NCBI RefSeq assembly: GCF_026212465.1
Contig: NC_080047.1
Location: forward strand, 39,616,422 to 39,680,421
Reading direction: 5' to 3'
DNA: 64,000 nt
From: Amaranthus tricolor
Lineage: Eukaryota > Streptophyta > Magnoliopsida > Caryophyllales > Amaranthaceae
Shown: positions 37,101 through 48,726 of the stretch, in pieces
How positions within the stretch are numbered: the first letter of the stretch is position 1
Layout of the letters: each line of letters begins with the position of its first letter
Program-made: the position numbers and the translations under genes
Notes under the pieces: model-generated
Databases searched by the model: none
The model's input: the letters and a program-made list of their open reading frames with translations, nothing else
Told to the model about the DNA's origin: nothing

Positions 37101-40100
37101 CGTTCAATTAAAGTGATTTTTTTATTTTTCAAATTTATAGTGCCTATACTTATGTCATTTGAGCTAAAATGAAACACCCTGTACTATGCCATACTCCTAC
37201 TTAATGTAAACTCTTGCGACTTCAACACATGTCTCCATTGTTCTAACTTAGCACTCACCCCCTCTTCAATCTCATTTACTTAAACATTGTTCTAACTCTT
37301 GCGACTTCTACTAATTGATTCTTTGTTAGTTCTCCAAGTCCATGTATTAAGTTTGTATGATGATGGATTTCTTTTCCTGTTCATTGTATGACTTATGTAA
37401 TGTACCTATCATCTCTTTATTGTAGGTCTTGAACCTGGTACAAGATATTACTACAAGTGTGGAGACAGTTCTATCCCCGCAATTAGCGAGGAACATACCT
37501 TTGAGACTCTACCGTTTCCTGAACCTAACAATTATCCTCAACGTATAGCTGTCATAGGAGACTTGGGTCTTACTCACAATTCAACCACAACTATTGATCA
37601 TGTGACTCAGAATGATCCATCTCTAATACTAATGGTTGGTGACATGACTTATGCAAATCAGTATCGTACAACTGGAGGAAAGGGAGCTTCATGCTTTTCT
37701 TGTGCATTTCCTGATGCACCAATCAGAGAGTCATATCAACCTCGGTGGGATGGTTGGGGAAGGTAACTTTTTTATTTTCTAACTTTGTCTACTGAACTTA
37801 TTGAAGTACTTCCTTGCTCTGTGTTGAAACGAATATGCATGTTGCATCAAATCCTGTTATAAATGGATAATGATTAGAAAAAATTACTAGGAATAATACA
37901 ACATTTTGCTTATTTCTCTACAGGTAATACCAAATTTTGATTAACCATGAATAATACCATCTTAGGGGCGTTTCCCTTGAATATCCCTAACATGTTAAAA
38001 ATCAAACTATAGGAGATTATTGTAATGAATCAAAAGGGGGGACCACAGCTGAGATTTACTTACTCTAGGAGGGGGGACAAGAAGGACAAGCAAGGATAAC
38101 ATGTATGAGTAGTGGAAACTTGTATTACCTTATATAGTAGTACTTGTTGTTGGTACTTTAGGAGTATGTTTGCTGTTTTTAGAGAAACATGGATGAGTAG
38201 TAGTATTATATATACTAGGGGATAGTAATGTGTAAGATCATCTTTTGAAATGTGTAATGCCTAGTGCTATTTTGGAGTGAAAGCCACTCGAAGAGCTTAA
38301 TCAATCAATTCATAATATTTCCGTCAATCTCACTTTTACTTGCTCACTGTTTTGTTACTGTTTTGTACTATGTTTCACCCCCAACAGCCCCTGCTCCATC
38401 ACCAAACAGCCCATACTCCATCCACCAAACAGCCCCTGCACCACCCACCACCAGCAGCCACCGACCCCTCTGTACCGCACCACCAGCATCACCATTACAA
38501 TTATATGACAAAAAAAAATGGTAAATTAGCCAATAAACTAAAGTTGGTATTATTCTAGCCCTAAGTTGGTGTTATTCATGGTTAATCAAAAGTTGGTATT
38601 ATTGTAGGGAAATTAATGAAAGGTTGTATTATACACGGTAATTTTTTCCTAACGATTATGGCTTATGAATGATCTCTAAAAGAATATGTAGTTATTGTGA
38701 CTGGATTTCGACTTTAGGTTTATGGAGCCTTTGATCTCTAGAGTCCCTTTTATGGTCATTGGAGGCAATCATGAGATAGAACCTCAAGCTTCTGGTGTAA
38801 CATTTAAGTCATATCTCACAAGGTTTGCAGTTCCTTCAGATGAGAGCGGCTCAAAAACTAATATGTACTATTCTTTTGACGCCGGAGGCATACATATTGT
38901 CATGTTGGGAGCTTATGTGGATTACGATAAATCAAGTGAGTTTTGGCTATTTCCTAGACTGTTTATCAGTAGCATAAACTATATATATGATGGGTCATAT
39001 TTGAAACTTTCATGGTAGGTGCTCAGTATGCTTGGCTTGTAAAAGACCTGAAAAATGTCGACCGAAAAATAACTCCTTGGTTGGTTGCTGCATGGCATCC
39101 TCCTTGTTATAATAGCTATTCATCGCATTATCAGGAGTTCGAGTGCATGAGACAGGAATTGGAAACACTCCTCTTCCAGTATGGCGTTGACATTGTGTTT
39201 TCTGGTCATGTAAGTTGACAATATTGCTTTTCTAAGTACTAGAAATTGCATGTACTATTTCATATTTGTCCTTTTAAGGCCTGTTTGGTAATTGGTACTA
39301 TTGTTAGTGTAATTTTGGTTGAAATATATTTTGACAAGTTTAATGGTCATGCTTGTCCTTCATCAACAATCTCATTTTCTTCACAAAATTCATTTTAATG
39401 CATTACCATTTGAAAGTGGTATTAGGTGGTAATGAAAAATTATGAACAAAAAAGCTTTTTTATTATTAAAATTTCGTTACCACGAGAATGACATGATACA
39501 TATGAAAATTTACGGTACAATTCATTTTCATTACCACTTTTTAGTACTAATAACCAAACGGCTGTTAGTTTAAAGTTGCAGATATTTACTATGAACCAAA
39601 ATTTTGTGTTTTGTTATAGTAAAATGCTGACAAGTAGCAAAATTAATGGTTTGAATTCGGCGAAACATGCATCCACAACATATTTTTTATTTAGGAAACA
39701 GATTTTAGGAGAAAAAGTTTGAAGCTTTCGACATTTGACATTCAACATTCTGACAAATGTTGCAACATCCAGGTTCATGCATATGAGAGAATGAATCGTG
39801 TTTATAATTACACATTGAATCCATGTGGTCCTGTTTACATAACAGTTGGAGATGGTGGGAATATCGAGCAAGTTGATGTTGATCACGCTGATGATCCAGG
39901 GAAATGCCCGAAACCTGGAGACAATGTTCCTGAAATCGGACCAGTGTGCCACTTGAAATTTTCTTCAGGTCCTGCTAAGGGTAAATTTTGTTGGGACAGA
40001 CAGCCTGAGTGGAGTGCATTTAGGGAGAGCAGCTTCGGACATGGAATTCTTGAGGTAGCTCTAACCTTTTTATCACTCTAATGGAATTTGTTTGTAACTT

Positions 40101-40304
40101 GAATCAATGAACTCTTTTTAATGGGTTCCAAGTGCTGGTTGTGTACCGATTTACCAACAATTTCATCATTTGATGCAGGTTATAAATTCTACGCATGCAT
40201 TATGGACATGGCACAGGAATCAGGATGTCTTCAGGAATAGTGTACGAGGAGACCAAATATATATAGTGCGACAGCCAGAGCTGTGCATCCGAGAGGACAA
40301 GTAA
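34171..40304 (+). CDS. PAP15: Purple acid phosphatase, PAP15/phytase-like
   Basis: Seven exons join in frame: 34171-34420, 34530-34721, 37426-37762, 38718-38935, 39019-39209, 39773-40054 and 40179-40304. They give 531 residues, the size of PAP15-group enzymes. The first about 22 residues are a hydrophobic signal peptide, so it is secreted. An N-terminal fibronectin-like region (WVSWVTG, YSQLYPFDGLLNYTSG) precedes the metallophosphatase domain. The metal ligands of the binuclear Fe-metal centre are all present: GDLG, GDMTYAN (Asp and Tyr), GGNHE, AAWHPP and GHVHAYER. It hydrolyses phosphate monoesters. Strong resemblance to PAP15, a phytase-active member, is from memory; PAP23 or PAP13 are close alternatives. 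Introns 2, 3 and 5 each contain transposons. The upstream in-frame ATG options give no signal peptide, so 34171 was chosen. Confidence 0.95.
34955..35135. mobile_element. GAGACCGTCTC-family MITE in phosphatase intron 2
   Basis: It starts TTCTTGTGTGAGGCGGTCTCACC and ends with GAGGTTGTCTCACAATTAGACGGTCTCACG. Its GACAACCTCAAAACAAGAA block (on the reverse strand) is identical in type to the copy at 48860. The body contains a 51 bp tandem duplication. Confidence 0.7.
34980..35081. repeat. Two-copy 51 bp tandem repeat
   Basis: The unit beginning GTGGGACATGACTCATGTTT is repeated exactly, at 34980-35030 and 35031-35081, inside the MITE. Confidence 0.9.
35865..36046. mobile_element. TAGAGGTGTTCA MITE, copy 2 (phosphatase intron 2)
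   Basis: A 182 bp element with ends TAGAGGTGTTCATTCAGGTC and, inverted, TAAAGGTGTCCGAACAG. It has a perfect 8 bp TSD GGGCTGAG at 35857-35864 and 36047-36054. It is more diverged inside than copies 1 and 3. Confidence 0.88.
36560..36960 (-). pseudogene. LINE fragment in phosphatase intron 2
   Basis: Read on the minus strand, it ends with a sequence like the plant L1 3' untranslated region (GTAGCTAACCCTAATC.., then GGTTGTTGTTTG at 36565-36580). Further upstream is a degraded ORF2 C-terminus (KRERKTKHDLEG resembles the RRGRPKTTWIE motif). A 35 bp unit (CTCCTTCACATCATGTTC) is tandemly duplicated at 36693-36762. The coding part is full of stops. Confidence 0.5.
37877..38649. mobile_element. Non-autonomous MULE in phosphatase intron 3
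   Basis: A 773 bp element with TIRs of about 95 bp that share GAAAAAATTAC, ATAATACAAC and TTGATTAACCATGAATAA. Flanks TAATGATTA (37868-37876) and TAACGATTA (38650-38658) form a 9 bp TSD with one mismatch. Near 38380-38500 it holds a C-rich, CAACAGCCCCTGC-type stretch unlike the AT-rich rest; it could be captured host DNA. Confidence 0.82.
39278..39563. mobile_element. GGCCCGTTTGG-type MITE in phosphatase intron 5
   Basis: Second copy of the family at 5837: the ends are GGCCTGTTTGGTAATTGGTA and (inverted) AGCCGTTTGGTTATTAGTA. The interior CAATCTCATTTTCTTCACA and AAAAATTATGAACA are shared with the first copy. It makes up half of the 563 bp intron. Confidence 0.7.
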
Positions 40305-41329
40305 TTCCTAAGACCATGCTCATACTGTATAGCCTCTTATAAAGACAGATGGCATCTCTTCTTTATAAGTAACCTATACTAGAACTCGAAATTGTATGAA
40401 TAAGGCCATGCTCAGGCTTGTGCTCGTGCTCGTTCTCATGCTTGTACTTATACTCCTTGTCCTCCTCAATTTGCTCATAATCCCTTAAATATATTCACGA
40501 AGCCTCTAATAAGGTGCAAAAGCTGCAGGACAGTGTACTTGGTTAGGTCGTAATCAAGTGTGAATGTAATTCCCATTGATACTATTGAATAGATATGTAC
40601 CCCGAACAAGGATAGTAATCAGAATCACTCCTCTTCTTCACTCCAATTAGGGGTGTCTAGTTTTAGGTTCAGTGTTTCAAGTCGGGCTATTTTTCAAGGA
40701 TGATGTGGATTATGCTCGAGTTTGTTTCGCGTCGATCCAGATCATTTTTGTATCGTTTAATTTGGACCAAGTTAAATTCACCCATGAAATGAGGGACCAA
40801 AATCAAAAAAACAACAGTGAGTCTTAATGAGGTAAAAGTTACTACACAGAGTAAAAGTCTTAGCATAGACTTGATTAATACCAAAATAATGGGTATCAAC
40901 CTAACAAGAGCAAGTATTTCCCAATCATTGTACTTGATTGTATTTGTTAAGTAAAATACTTACTATTTTAATATATTTTAAAGTTAATCCACACTAAAAT
41001 AGTGTGGACCAAGTCCATACAAGACTTTTTCCAGATAAGAATGGGTTAGTAAATTTAGTAGCAATCTACATCAGGAAAAACTTCTACACCATCTCTTCCA
41101 TGACCTTCATTGTAGATAGCAAAGAAATAAAGTTTAAGATACTAAATATAGTAGTACTTATCAGTAAACAAAAGCAGTACTAATCCAATTTAGTTCATAT
41201 TTCCAAAAATAGAAGTCTTCCTCCATGGATGTTACCCATACAATCACCTGCAAGGCTGCAACATAACCTTGTGACTTTGGCAATAAAATTAGGACTGCAA
41301 AAGACTGTTTTCACATGCCGTCTGAATTC
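40305..41329. other. Convergent 3' flanks of the phosphatase and the first hAT-derived gene
   Basis: Contains the phosphatase 3' untranslated region, with a TGCTCGTGCTCGTTC hexamer-like run at 40405-40460, and from about 41045 the 3' end of the duplicated block shared with 46770 onward. No gene. Confidence 0.5.
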
Positions 41330-42919
41330 TTAATCATATTCACAACCGAGTTTCCAGCTCCGAGTGCACATCACAGCATTCATCAGCTTAGGTTTCAGAG
41401 ACACCACTGTCCAATCAACTTCTCTAGGCTCGGTGTAGTATGCTTCATAAGAAGTCGCGACAGACAAAGGGATAGCCAAGAAGTAACGAGCCATACAAGA
41501 AAGCCGGGGATACTTGCAACAGTTGTCTTTCCACCAATGCAACACACTGAAATTCTCCTTCCATGGAAAGACTGGCTCTTCCAGATACAAATCCAAATCC
41601 GATTTCAGAACCTTATCGTCCGCAGATTGTATAGACTTACAGTACTCTTCAAGCCCATCTAGAGTTTCAAGAATGTTGACACGGCTTTTCTTAACTACTT
41701 CATTAGACCTCTCATCCTCTTCCTTGATCTCATCCTCTTCCCATTCTTCACCCTCATCCTCGTCACCAGACTCAGAACTAGACTCACTTAATTCATACTC
41801 GTTTCCTTGAATCACATAACCATCATAAAGCTTTCGAATGGTGTTTAAAACATCAGCAGCCTTTGAATCGTCAGACAGAACAAACTCAACGTATTTCATT
41901 TTATAACGAGGATCAAAAAATGCAGCAATGGAAAGCACTAAAAATGTATCATTCCAATACTTATTAAAGGTCTTGTACATTTTCTTTGTCAGAAACCTCA
42001 CAAATGCATCTGAACTGGCCGACTGTTCAACAAGGTATGTCCGAATCTCTTGCATATGAGGTAGGAAGCGACTAGCTGTTGGCCTCTTAACTTCATATAA
42101 TCCTTTCGTGATTTCATATATTCTATCAGCAATCCTGCACATACTCCTAACGTTTTCCCATTCCTCAACTGATGGTACTTCGTTGAATTCTTCTGAAGAA
42201 AACTCTCCTAAAGCATTCAACTCTAAAGCGTGCGAGAGCTTCCAGCTAGTAATGTACCATAGGGGCAAGGATTTGGACCAGCTTAACAACCGAACCTTGT
42301 CAATAACTTCACTAATCAGCTTAAATCCTTTCTGAACCATACGACTGATCATATCGCAGCTGCACCACACATGAAACAACTCCCCATCCAGTGGGAGACT
42401 GTTAACCTTCTGAATATTTTCCTTCACACAATCAGCCAAGTCACCAGCGTCTGCAGCAGTAGTCATATTGGGTATTTTCCCCTGAATATCATACTCTTTC
42501 GAAGTCTTCAAAATCATATCAATTGGAAAATCCCTAAAAGCACCACGATACTTAACAACCCACGTTCGCAGTTTCCAATCATCATCAATAAAATGAGCAG
42601 TTAAGCTAAGATATTCTGACCAAAACTTCTCATGAACACGTAAATCCACTGAGAGACTAATTTGCTGACCAAGTCTAGAGAAAACTTCCTTCACCTTTTC
42701 TTGCTCTACCTTGTATAATTTCATGCAATTGTGTTCAAGGGACTCAAAGGTGAGGCATGAACGCAATTTTGGATTTAGGGTATCAACTAATCGCCCGAAA
42801 GGTTCATAGTCATGACATAACGATCGAGGCTGCACTTTCGCATAACATGCCATTCTGGCGATGGCTTTTTGAGCTTCTTCTATTTGGCTGTCGTTAGAAT
42901 TAACACTCGACATTGACAT
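41330..42919 (-). CDS. hAT-transposase-derived protein, copy 1 (probably co-opted)
   Basis: An intact 529-residue frame from ATG 42919, preceded by a clean TTTCCTTTTCTTAG acceptor, so a 5' untranslated exon (near 44960) and a 5' intron are likely. Family features are the KVEQEKVKEVFSRLGQQISLSVD segment (about residues 70-95), the FNKYWNDTFLVLSIAAFFDPRYKMKYVEF block typical of plant hAT proteins (about 310-340), an acidic patch ESGDEDEGEEWEEDE, and a C-terminal dimerisation-like region (DLYLEEP..FSVLHWWKDN..YPRLSCMARYFLAIPLSVATS). The N-terminal BED finger is absent. The catalytic TxDxW motif reads SVDLRV, the DN motif is lost, and the usual SE..FS signature is replaced by YEAYYTEPRE. It therefore cannot act as a transposase. 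It stops about 18 residues earlier than copy 2. Function is unknown; DAYSLEEPER/RICESLEEPER-type regulators are the nearest known theme. Confidence 0.8.
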   Translation of the reverse strand: MSMSSVNSNDSQIEEAQKAIARMACYAKVQPRSLCHDYEPFGRLVDTLNPKLRSCLTFESLEHNCMKLYKVEQEKVKEVFSRLGQQISLSVDLRVHEKFWSEYLSLTAHFIDDDWKLRTWVVKYRGAFRDFPIDMILKTSKEYDIQGKIPNMTTAADAGDLADCVKENIQKVNSLPLDGELFHVWCSCDMISRMVQKGFKLISEVIDKVRLLSWSKSLPLWYITSWKLSHALELNALGEFSSEEFNEVPSVEEWENVRSMCRIADRIYEITKGLYEVKRPTASRFLPHMQEIRTYLVEQSASSDAFVRFLTKKMYKTFNKYWNDTFLVLSIAAFFDPRYKMKYVEFVLSDDSKAADVLNTIRKLYDGYVIQGNEYELSESSSESGDEDEGEEWEEDEIKEEDERSNEVVKKSRVNILETLDGLEEYCKSIQSADDKVLKSDLDLYLEEPVFPWKENFSVLHWWKDNCCKYPRLSCMARYFLAIPLSVATSYEAYYTEPREVDWTVVSLKPKLMNAVMCTRSWKLGCEYD

Positions 42920-44033
42920 GTCTTCCTAAGAAAAGGAAACAAAGATATACCCATCACTTAGCATTCATTTACACTATACCAAGTAAAAAACCTATAATGA
43001 AATCAAGTTTGCTTATGAAGACATGGCGTAGCAATTAAAAGCATATGTAGCAGAATCCAATTATGAGAAAACAAATACAATTATAGCAAAAGGTTAGCGT
43101 TGAATCACATCATGTGTTCAGTTGGCTAAAATCAGGTCTGAAAAAGTTTGAACGCTCAAACAGAAAATCTAAAGCATAAAATCACACCATCAATGCCAAA
43201 ACAAGGACCATCAATGTATCACGACCGTACTGTAAAGGATTTTGAGTTTAACATAATCGAAATATAAGCTACATTGACCACAACATCATTCACATTGACC
43301 GCGAAATCCATTTCACAACCTTGATCGAAACCGTATTTTGCAGTTGATTGTGAATAACCAAATTGGAGCTCAAAGCATATGCAAAATAAGCATTCTTCAA
43401 AACTCCCAATTTTAAGGGGCCTCAAGTTATCAATGGTGTCTTTGTAAAAAAGTATAAACATTATTATATAGTATATTGAATCGATTAAATTATAATTTAA
43501 ACTAGTTATGAGTTATGACAAATATGAAATTGTGAATTCATTATATACCTTTATTAGCTCATATTTAAGGCTCTAGACCCACAAATATTCAAAACACTTT
43601 GGAAGAAAACATTCATCTTTGAGCATTAATGAGATGATAGCAACATCTCAAAAGATAAACAAAATAATCCCATTATAATGTGAATTTTTCATTCACATAG
43701 TGACATATCGAATTTCAATGAATTTCAGCCTCTTAAACAACTAAAATCAGGTCTTTTGGTCCACCCTCATTTAAGTGTTGGCTTCGCCACAACATAGTCA
43801 TGAAACTTTGATTAAAAAAAAGTTTTTTATAATTTTCCATCATCACCTAATACCACATCTTCATTGCTAATACATTAGAATGAATCAATTGAAATAGAAC
43901 AAGCATGAACCCTAAATTTGTCAATAGCTTTCCTACTAAAATTACATACACCAACTTTCTATGATCATTCCCACCATTTATACCGATAACCAAAGGGTTG
44001 TTAGGTTCATAGCCATAGGCCTATAATCATAAC

Positions 44034-44252
44034 CATAGTGTAAAAATGTGGTAACGGTCGCGATCGCAGTAACGAAAGTGATGCACTAATCGTAACGTCG
44101 ACACAGTTGAAATCATAAGATATCCCTTATACAGCCCAAAATGCGGTTTTTTATACCTTTACAACGCGAAAAATATCGGTTTTTTTATTTTGAAAACCTT
44201 TATGATGCGGCCCATGTAATGTGATGCCATGCGGCCTTGTGTTTACACTATG
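44034..44252. mobile_element. MITE with CATAGTGTAAAAATG ends
   Basis: The left end CATAGTGTAAAAATGTGGTAA and the inverted right end CATAGTGTAAACACAAGG enclose a 219 bp element rich in CG dinucleotides (TCGCGATCGCAG). A related, partial copy with the same terminus in inverse orientation ends at 58195 in the Lunapark gene. No clean TSD found. Confidence 0.6.
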
Positions 44253-45060
44253 ACCACAAACACAATTGAATTTTCTAAAAATAATTTTCAAGTTCTTAAA
44301 ATTGTTTTAATTCATTTGTGGGAAAAAGGAAGTACACCATTTTTCTCCATTTCTTCTAAAGTTAAGTAAAAAACATTATCGTAGATATTAAAGATTTGCA
44401 AAATTATAACATTAACATCCACTCAAAATCAGTTGAGTCATTTTCTCAACCTTAGATGAATGACCTATGGCACTTCTACAAACTCAACCAAGCCAAACCC
44501 ACAAGACGGTATCAAACAAGTTTCCCACAATGTACTCCTGTAAAAAATGGCAAATACTTGCAAAAACCATAGACGAGGCCTTTTTACTTACTAGTACTAT
44601 AAAAGGATCAATTCTTTCAATTATGGTTCAAAGCATCATCACACCCAATATATTACACTCATCCGCAGAACATACCCTTTCAAAGGAGGTAGCAGCGAGA
44701 GATCACTAACGCGAAATTGTGGTTCAAAGCGTCACTTCCAATTTAAAACAAAGTGATTCGCTGGACCGATTGCTAATCAAGTAAAAGTCACAAGATCAGT
44801 GAAAACTATACATTTTGAACGCCGATCGAAATAGAATTATTAATATTCATAAAAATAACTTAGTTAATACAACATCATAACTAAAACTAGTCATAATAAG
44901 GAAGAATAAAATGCAAAGTTAGAGCTGACCTAAATGTAGAGTTATAGGAGAGTACAAACCAGGGAAAGCTTTGATTGATCGATTAAAAAATTAGGGTTAC
45001 AAAAGGGAAAAAGGAAGGGCGATGAAGCAATTTATGGCGGGAAACTTTTTCTGCTCAGAG

Positions 45061-46769
45061 CATCAGGGACATAAACTAATGTGTTTGGCATAAGGGAATG
45101 GAACATGTGACACTTTTTAGATGAAATTTTTAAGATAAAAAATATTTCATTTTTCGTTTGACATGTCAAGAATTTGAAAGAAAAAGATAAAAATTGAAAT
45201 TTTAATATATCCACTCTCTTTTAAAATGTTTTTCTTGAGGATTTTATCCTTTTTAGTCTCATTTCCTTTAGATAAATAAGAATTTAAACTTTTTTTATAT
45301 AAAGTCTTATTCCCTTTCTCAAATTTCACATGTCAAATAGGCAAATACCCCCTAAATGACTTGTCTCATTCAAGAGAATATGAAAAGGATATGTCATTTT
45401 CTAAACTTAAAGACCGAAAAGTAACATTTACTGTTAATGGCAATTAATTTTAGTCGTAAATAACAATAAAATGAGTTATAGAAAGTATAGTGATTATTAG
45501 ATTATTTTCCTTCTCATAAATATAAGAGAATATTGTTTATCATTGATGCTTATATATCATGTAGTTTTAAAGGCTATATATATCATTTGCCTTAAAATAG
45601 TGGAATCTTCAAGATTAAAAAATTTTAATGATTATAAATTGTTATTTGCTACATTGAAACATATGAGTTCTGGATATATCTAATTTCATAGAATTAGTAC
45701 TTTAAATTCTATTAAGATATTTTCACATAAAATAATATATTAGCATTTTTATAGGTAAAATTCATAACAATAGTTTGTACATCAATCTATCAAAATTTAT
45801 TCTTCTTCAAATATAAAAATAGAATTTTATTTTATACTTGGGGCTTAAGGTGAACACGCCTATCACTCTACCCCAGATACGACTCTTGTGTCTATACAAT
45901 ATTAATTTTCTAAAAACTTTGTTCATGTGGATCAGATTGAAAAGTTCACCTATGGGCAGGGGAGGTTCTAAGCATGTTCGAAATGTTCGATTATACAGGG
46001 CCTCGAAAAATATAGGGCCTCAATATTAAATCACATAGTATATATTTATTGTCTAAAAATACAAAGTTATTTGAAAAATATCATAATTTTTAAAATTACA
46101 CACGACCCTTAAAACTTTTTAAAAATTTTGCTCCGCCCTTGCCTATGGGATGAGTTTTCACCAACTTACTCATCCTAGTGAGTATTTTTGCTCATTATTA
46201 AGATGGATAAGCTCCATGAGTTCGCTTAGTCAATGGCGCAGAGTTGTCCGATAATGCCATTGATTGAAGTACTATGTGTGTTTTAGAAAGGTATTATGAA
46301 ATAAGAGTAGATAATAAAGGTTGAAATCATGAGAAGTAATGAATGATGATAAAAGTTAGGAGGATGGTCACATGTTGAATTGGATTATTGACACTCTTAT
46401 GATATTTTTTTGTAATTGCTGATGTGTATCTTTTTTAATGATGGTCCTACTATGATGCAATTGACATTCAGTCTTATGTGAACTAAAATCGAAAAAATTA
46501 AATTTATTGGAAAAACAAGTCAAAACGGTTACAGTTTTGATTACAATAAGGTATAACCCAATATTTTCGAAGTTTTCAAATTGAATCATTTTCAAGTTAG
46601 CAGTTAAATTATTAAGTTATATATAATCAATGATTTTCAAACAAAATTTAAGTGAATTTTAAATAATTTTAAATCCGTTTAAAATTTGATAGATCCTCTC
46701 GATCATTACATTGATTTTATTTACCTCTACTACATTAAGTACAACTGAAAGTAACTACAGACAAAAGAA
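45061..46769. other. Spacer between the duplicated genes
   Basis: AT-rich. No supported gene. It presumably holds the promoter of copy 1 just right of 45060. Confidence 0.4.
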
Positions 46770-47082
46770 AAAGTTTAGTAAATCCAGCAGCAAAAATTTA
46801 CTTACATTAGAAAAAACTCTACAATCTCTTATCCATGAAAATTGACATGAACTTCATTCTAGATAGCAAAGACATAAAATTTGAGATATACTAAACATAG
46901 TACTCCATATCAGTAACAAAATCAGTACTAATCCAATTTCCTACATATTTTCCAAAAATAGAAGCCTTCCTTCATGTATGTTAGTTGTTACTTGCTACCC
47001 CTACATTCACTTTCAACAAAAACTTATGGCTGGAAAACAGAAGCTGCACCAAAACACCAGATATCAAAGTTCAAGAGGATAT

Positions 47083-48726
47083 TCACTTAGATGGCATAAA
47101 TGGAATGATACCTAAAAAAAGCTCCCTTATTGCATACCATCTTAAATCATTTCCATAACCCGGTTTCCAGCTCCTGGTGCACATCAAGGCATTCATCAGG
47201 TCAGGTTTCAGAGACACCACTGTCTTATCTGCATCCCTAGGCTCGGTGTAGTATGCTTTAGAACAAGTCGCGACAGTCAAAGGAATAGCCAAGAAGTCGC
47301 GAGCCATGCTAGCAAGCCGGGGATACTTGTAGCGATTGTCTTTCCACCACTGCAACACACTGAAATTCCCCTTCCACGGAAAAACCGGCTCTTCCAGATA
47401 CCAATCCAAATCCGACTTCACATCCATACTATCGTCCATAGGTTGCATCGACTCGCAGTAATCTTTCAGCCCATTCAGAGTCTCGAGAATGTTGACACGA
47501 CTTTTCTTAACCAATTCATTAGACCTTACATCCACTTCCTTGATCTCGTCCTCTTCTCCTTCCTCACCCTCATCCTCGTCACTAGACTCAGAACTAGACT
47601 CGCTTAATTCATACTCCTTTGGTTGAACCACATACCCATCGTACAGCTCTCGAATGGTGTTTAAAACAACAGCAGCCTTTGACTCGTCACACAGAACAAA
47701 CTCCACGTATTTCATTTTATAACGAGGATCCAAAAATGCGGCAATTGAAAGAACTAAAAATGTATCATCCCAATACTTATCAAAAACCTTGCACATTTTC
47801 TTTGTCACAAGCTTCACAAATGCATCTGAACTAGCAGACTGTTCAGCAAGGTAAGCCCGAATCTCTTGCATATGAGGTAGGAAGATATTAGCTGTTGGAC
47901 TCTTAACTTCAAACAATCCTTTCACAATTTCATAAATTCTATCAGCAATCGCACAGACGGTCCTGGCCTTTTCCCGTTCCTCTGATGACAGTACTTTCTT
48001 CCTTAAAACTTTAGACTTCAAAACTTCTGAGAGCTTAGAACTAGTAAGATGCCACAAGGGCAAGGGCTTGGACATGCTTACCGTCTCAGCCTTATCGATT
48101 ATTACGCTAATTAGCTTAAATCCTTTCTTAACCATACGACTGATCATATCACAGCTGCATTGCACATGAAACAATCGCCCGTCTAGTGGGAAACTTGTAA
48201 TGTCTTGTAAATGTACCTTCACACATTCAGCCAAGGGACCAGTTTCTGCACCAGTCAAATTCAGTAATTTGTCCTCAATGTCATACTCTTTCAAAGACTT
48301 TAAAATGGCATTATTAGGGAAATTGATATCGGTATCAAAATCACGACAGTACTCAACAACCCACTTTTTTAACTTCCAATCATCATCAATAAAATGGGCA
48401 CTTATGCAAACATATTCATCGACTGAATCAAACTTCTCATGTAAAAGTAAATCTACTGAGAGACTAATTTTCCGACCAAGTTTAGAGAAAGTTTCCTTCA
48501 CCTTTTCTTGCTCTACCTTGTATATTTTCATGCAGTTTTGTTCAAGGGACTTAAAGGTGAGGCAAGAACGCAATTTCGGATTCAGGGTATCAATAAATCG
48601 CCCGAAAGGTTGATGATCATGGCAAAACGATTGAGGTCGCACTCCCTCGTTGCATACCATTCTCGCGAGGGCTTGTTGAACTTTTTCTAGATGGCTGTCA
48701 TTAGAATCAACACTCGACGTTGACAT
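47083..48726 (-). CDS. hAT-transposase-derived protein, copy 2 (probably co-opted)
   Basis: An intact 547-residue frame from ATG 48726 with the same TTAG acceptor just upstream and a probable 5' untranslated exon near 50590-50700. It aligns with the neighbouring copy end to end (FGRFIDTLNPKLRSCLTF, FDKYWDDTFLVLSIAAFLDPRYKMKYVEF, ESSDEDEGEEGEEDE, LQWWKDNRYKYPRLASMARDFLAIPLTVAT). It has small in-frame length differences and a longer C-terminus ending GIIPFMPSK. As in copy 1, there is no BED finger, the first catalytic motif reads SVDLLL, and the DN motif is missing. Both copies have kept long open frames while changing many residues, which suggests selection on a host function (inferred). No transposon ends or TSD surround either copy. 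Confidence 0.8.
   Translation of the reverse strand: MSTSSVDSNDSHLEKVQQALARMVCNEGVRPQSFCHDHQPFGRFIDTLNPKLRSCLTFKSLEQNCMKIYKVEQEKVKETFSKLGRKISLSVDLLLHEKFDSVDEYVCISAHFIDDDWKLKKWVVEYCRDFDTDINFPNNAILKSLKEYDIEDKLLNLTGAETGPLAECVKVHLQDITSFPLDGRLFHVQCSCDMISRMVKKGFKLISVIIDKAETVSMSKPLPLWHLTSSKLSEVLKSKVLRKKVLSSEEREKARTVCAIADRIYEIVKGLFEVKSPTANIFLPHMQEIRAYLAEQSASSDAFVKLVTKKMCKVFDKYWDDTFLVLSIAAFLDPRYKMKYVEFVLCDESKAAVVLNTIRELYDGYVVQPKEYELSESSSESSDEDEGEEGEEDEIKEVDVRSNELVKKSRVNILETLNGLKDYCESMQPMDDSMDVKSDLDWYLEEPVFPWKGNFSVLQWWKDNRYKYPRLASMARDFLAIPLTVATCSKAYYTEPRDADKTVVSLKPDLMNALMCTRSWKPGYGNDLRWYAIRELFLGIIPFMPSK

Larger units (their letters stand above)
41045..45060 (-). repeat. Segmental duplication, copy 1
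   Basis: The coding region, its 3' flank (CCAAAAATAGAAG..CTTCCT, 41205-41225), its 5' intron start (ACCCATCACTTAGCATTC, 42950) and the putative first exon (TTAGGGTTA..GGCGGGAAAC, 44990-45050) all have same-order counterparts at 46770-50760. The block holds the whole transcription unit of the hAT-derived gene. Confidence 0.75.

Noticed and set aside
38264..38558. Pro/His-rich small proteins in phosphatase intron 3
   Set aside because: They lie inside the non-autonomous MULE and translate its C-rich core. No start context or splice support.
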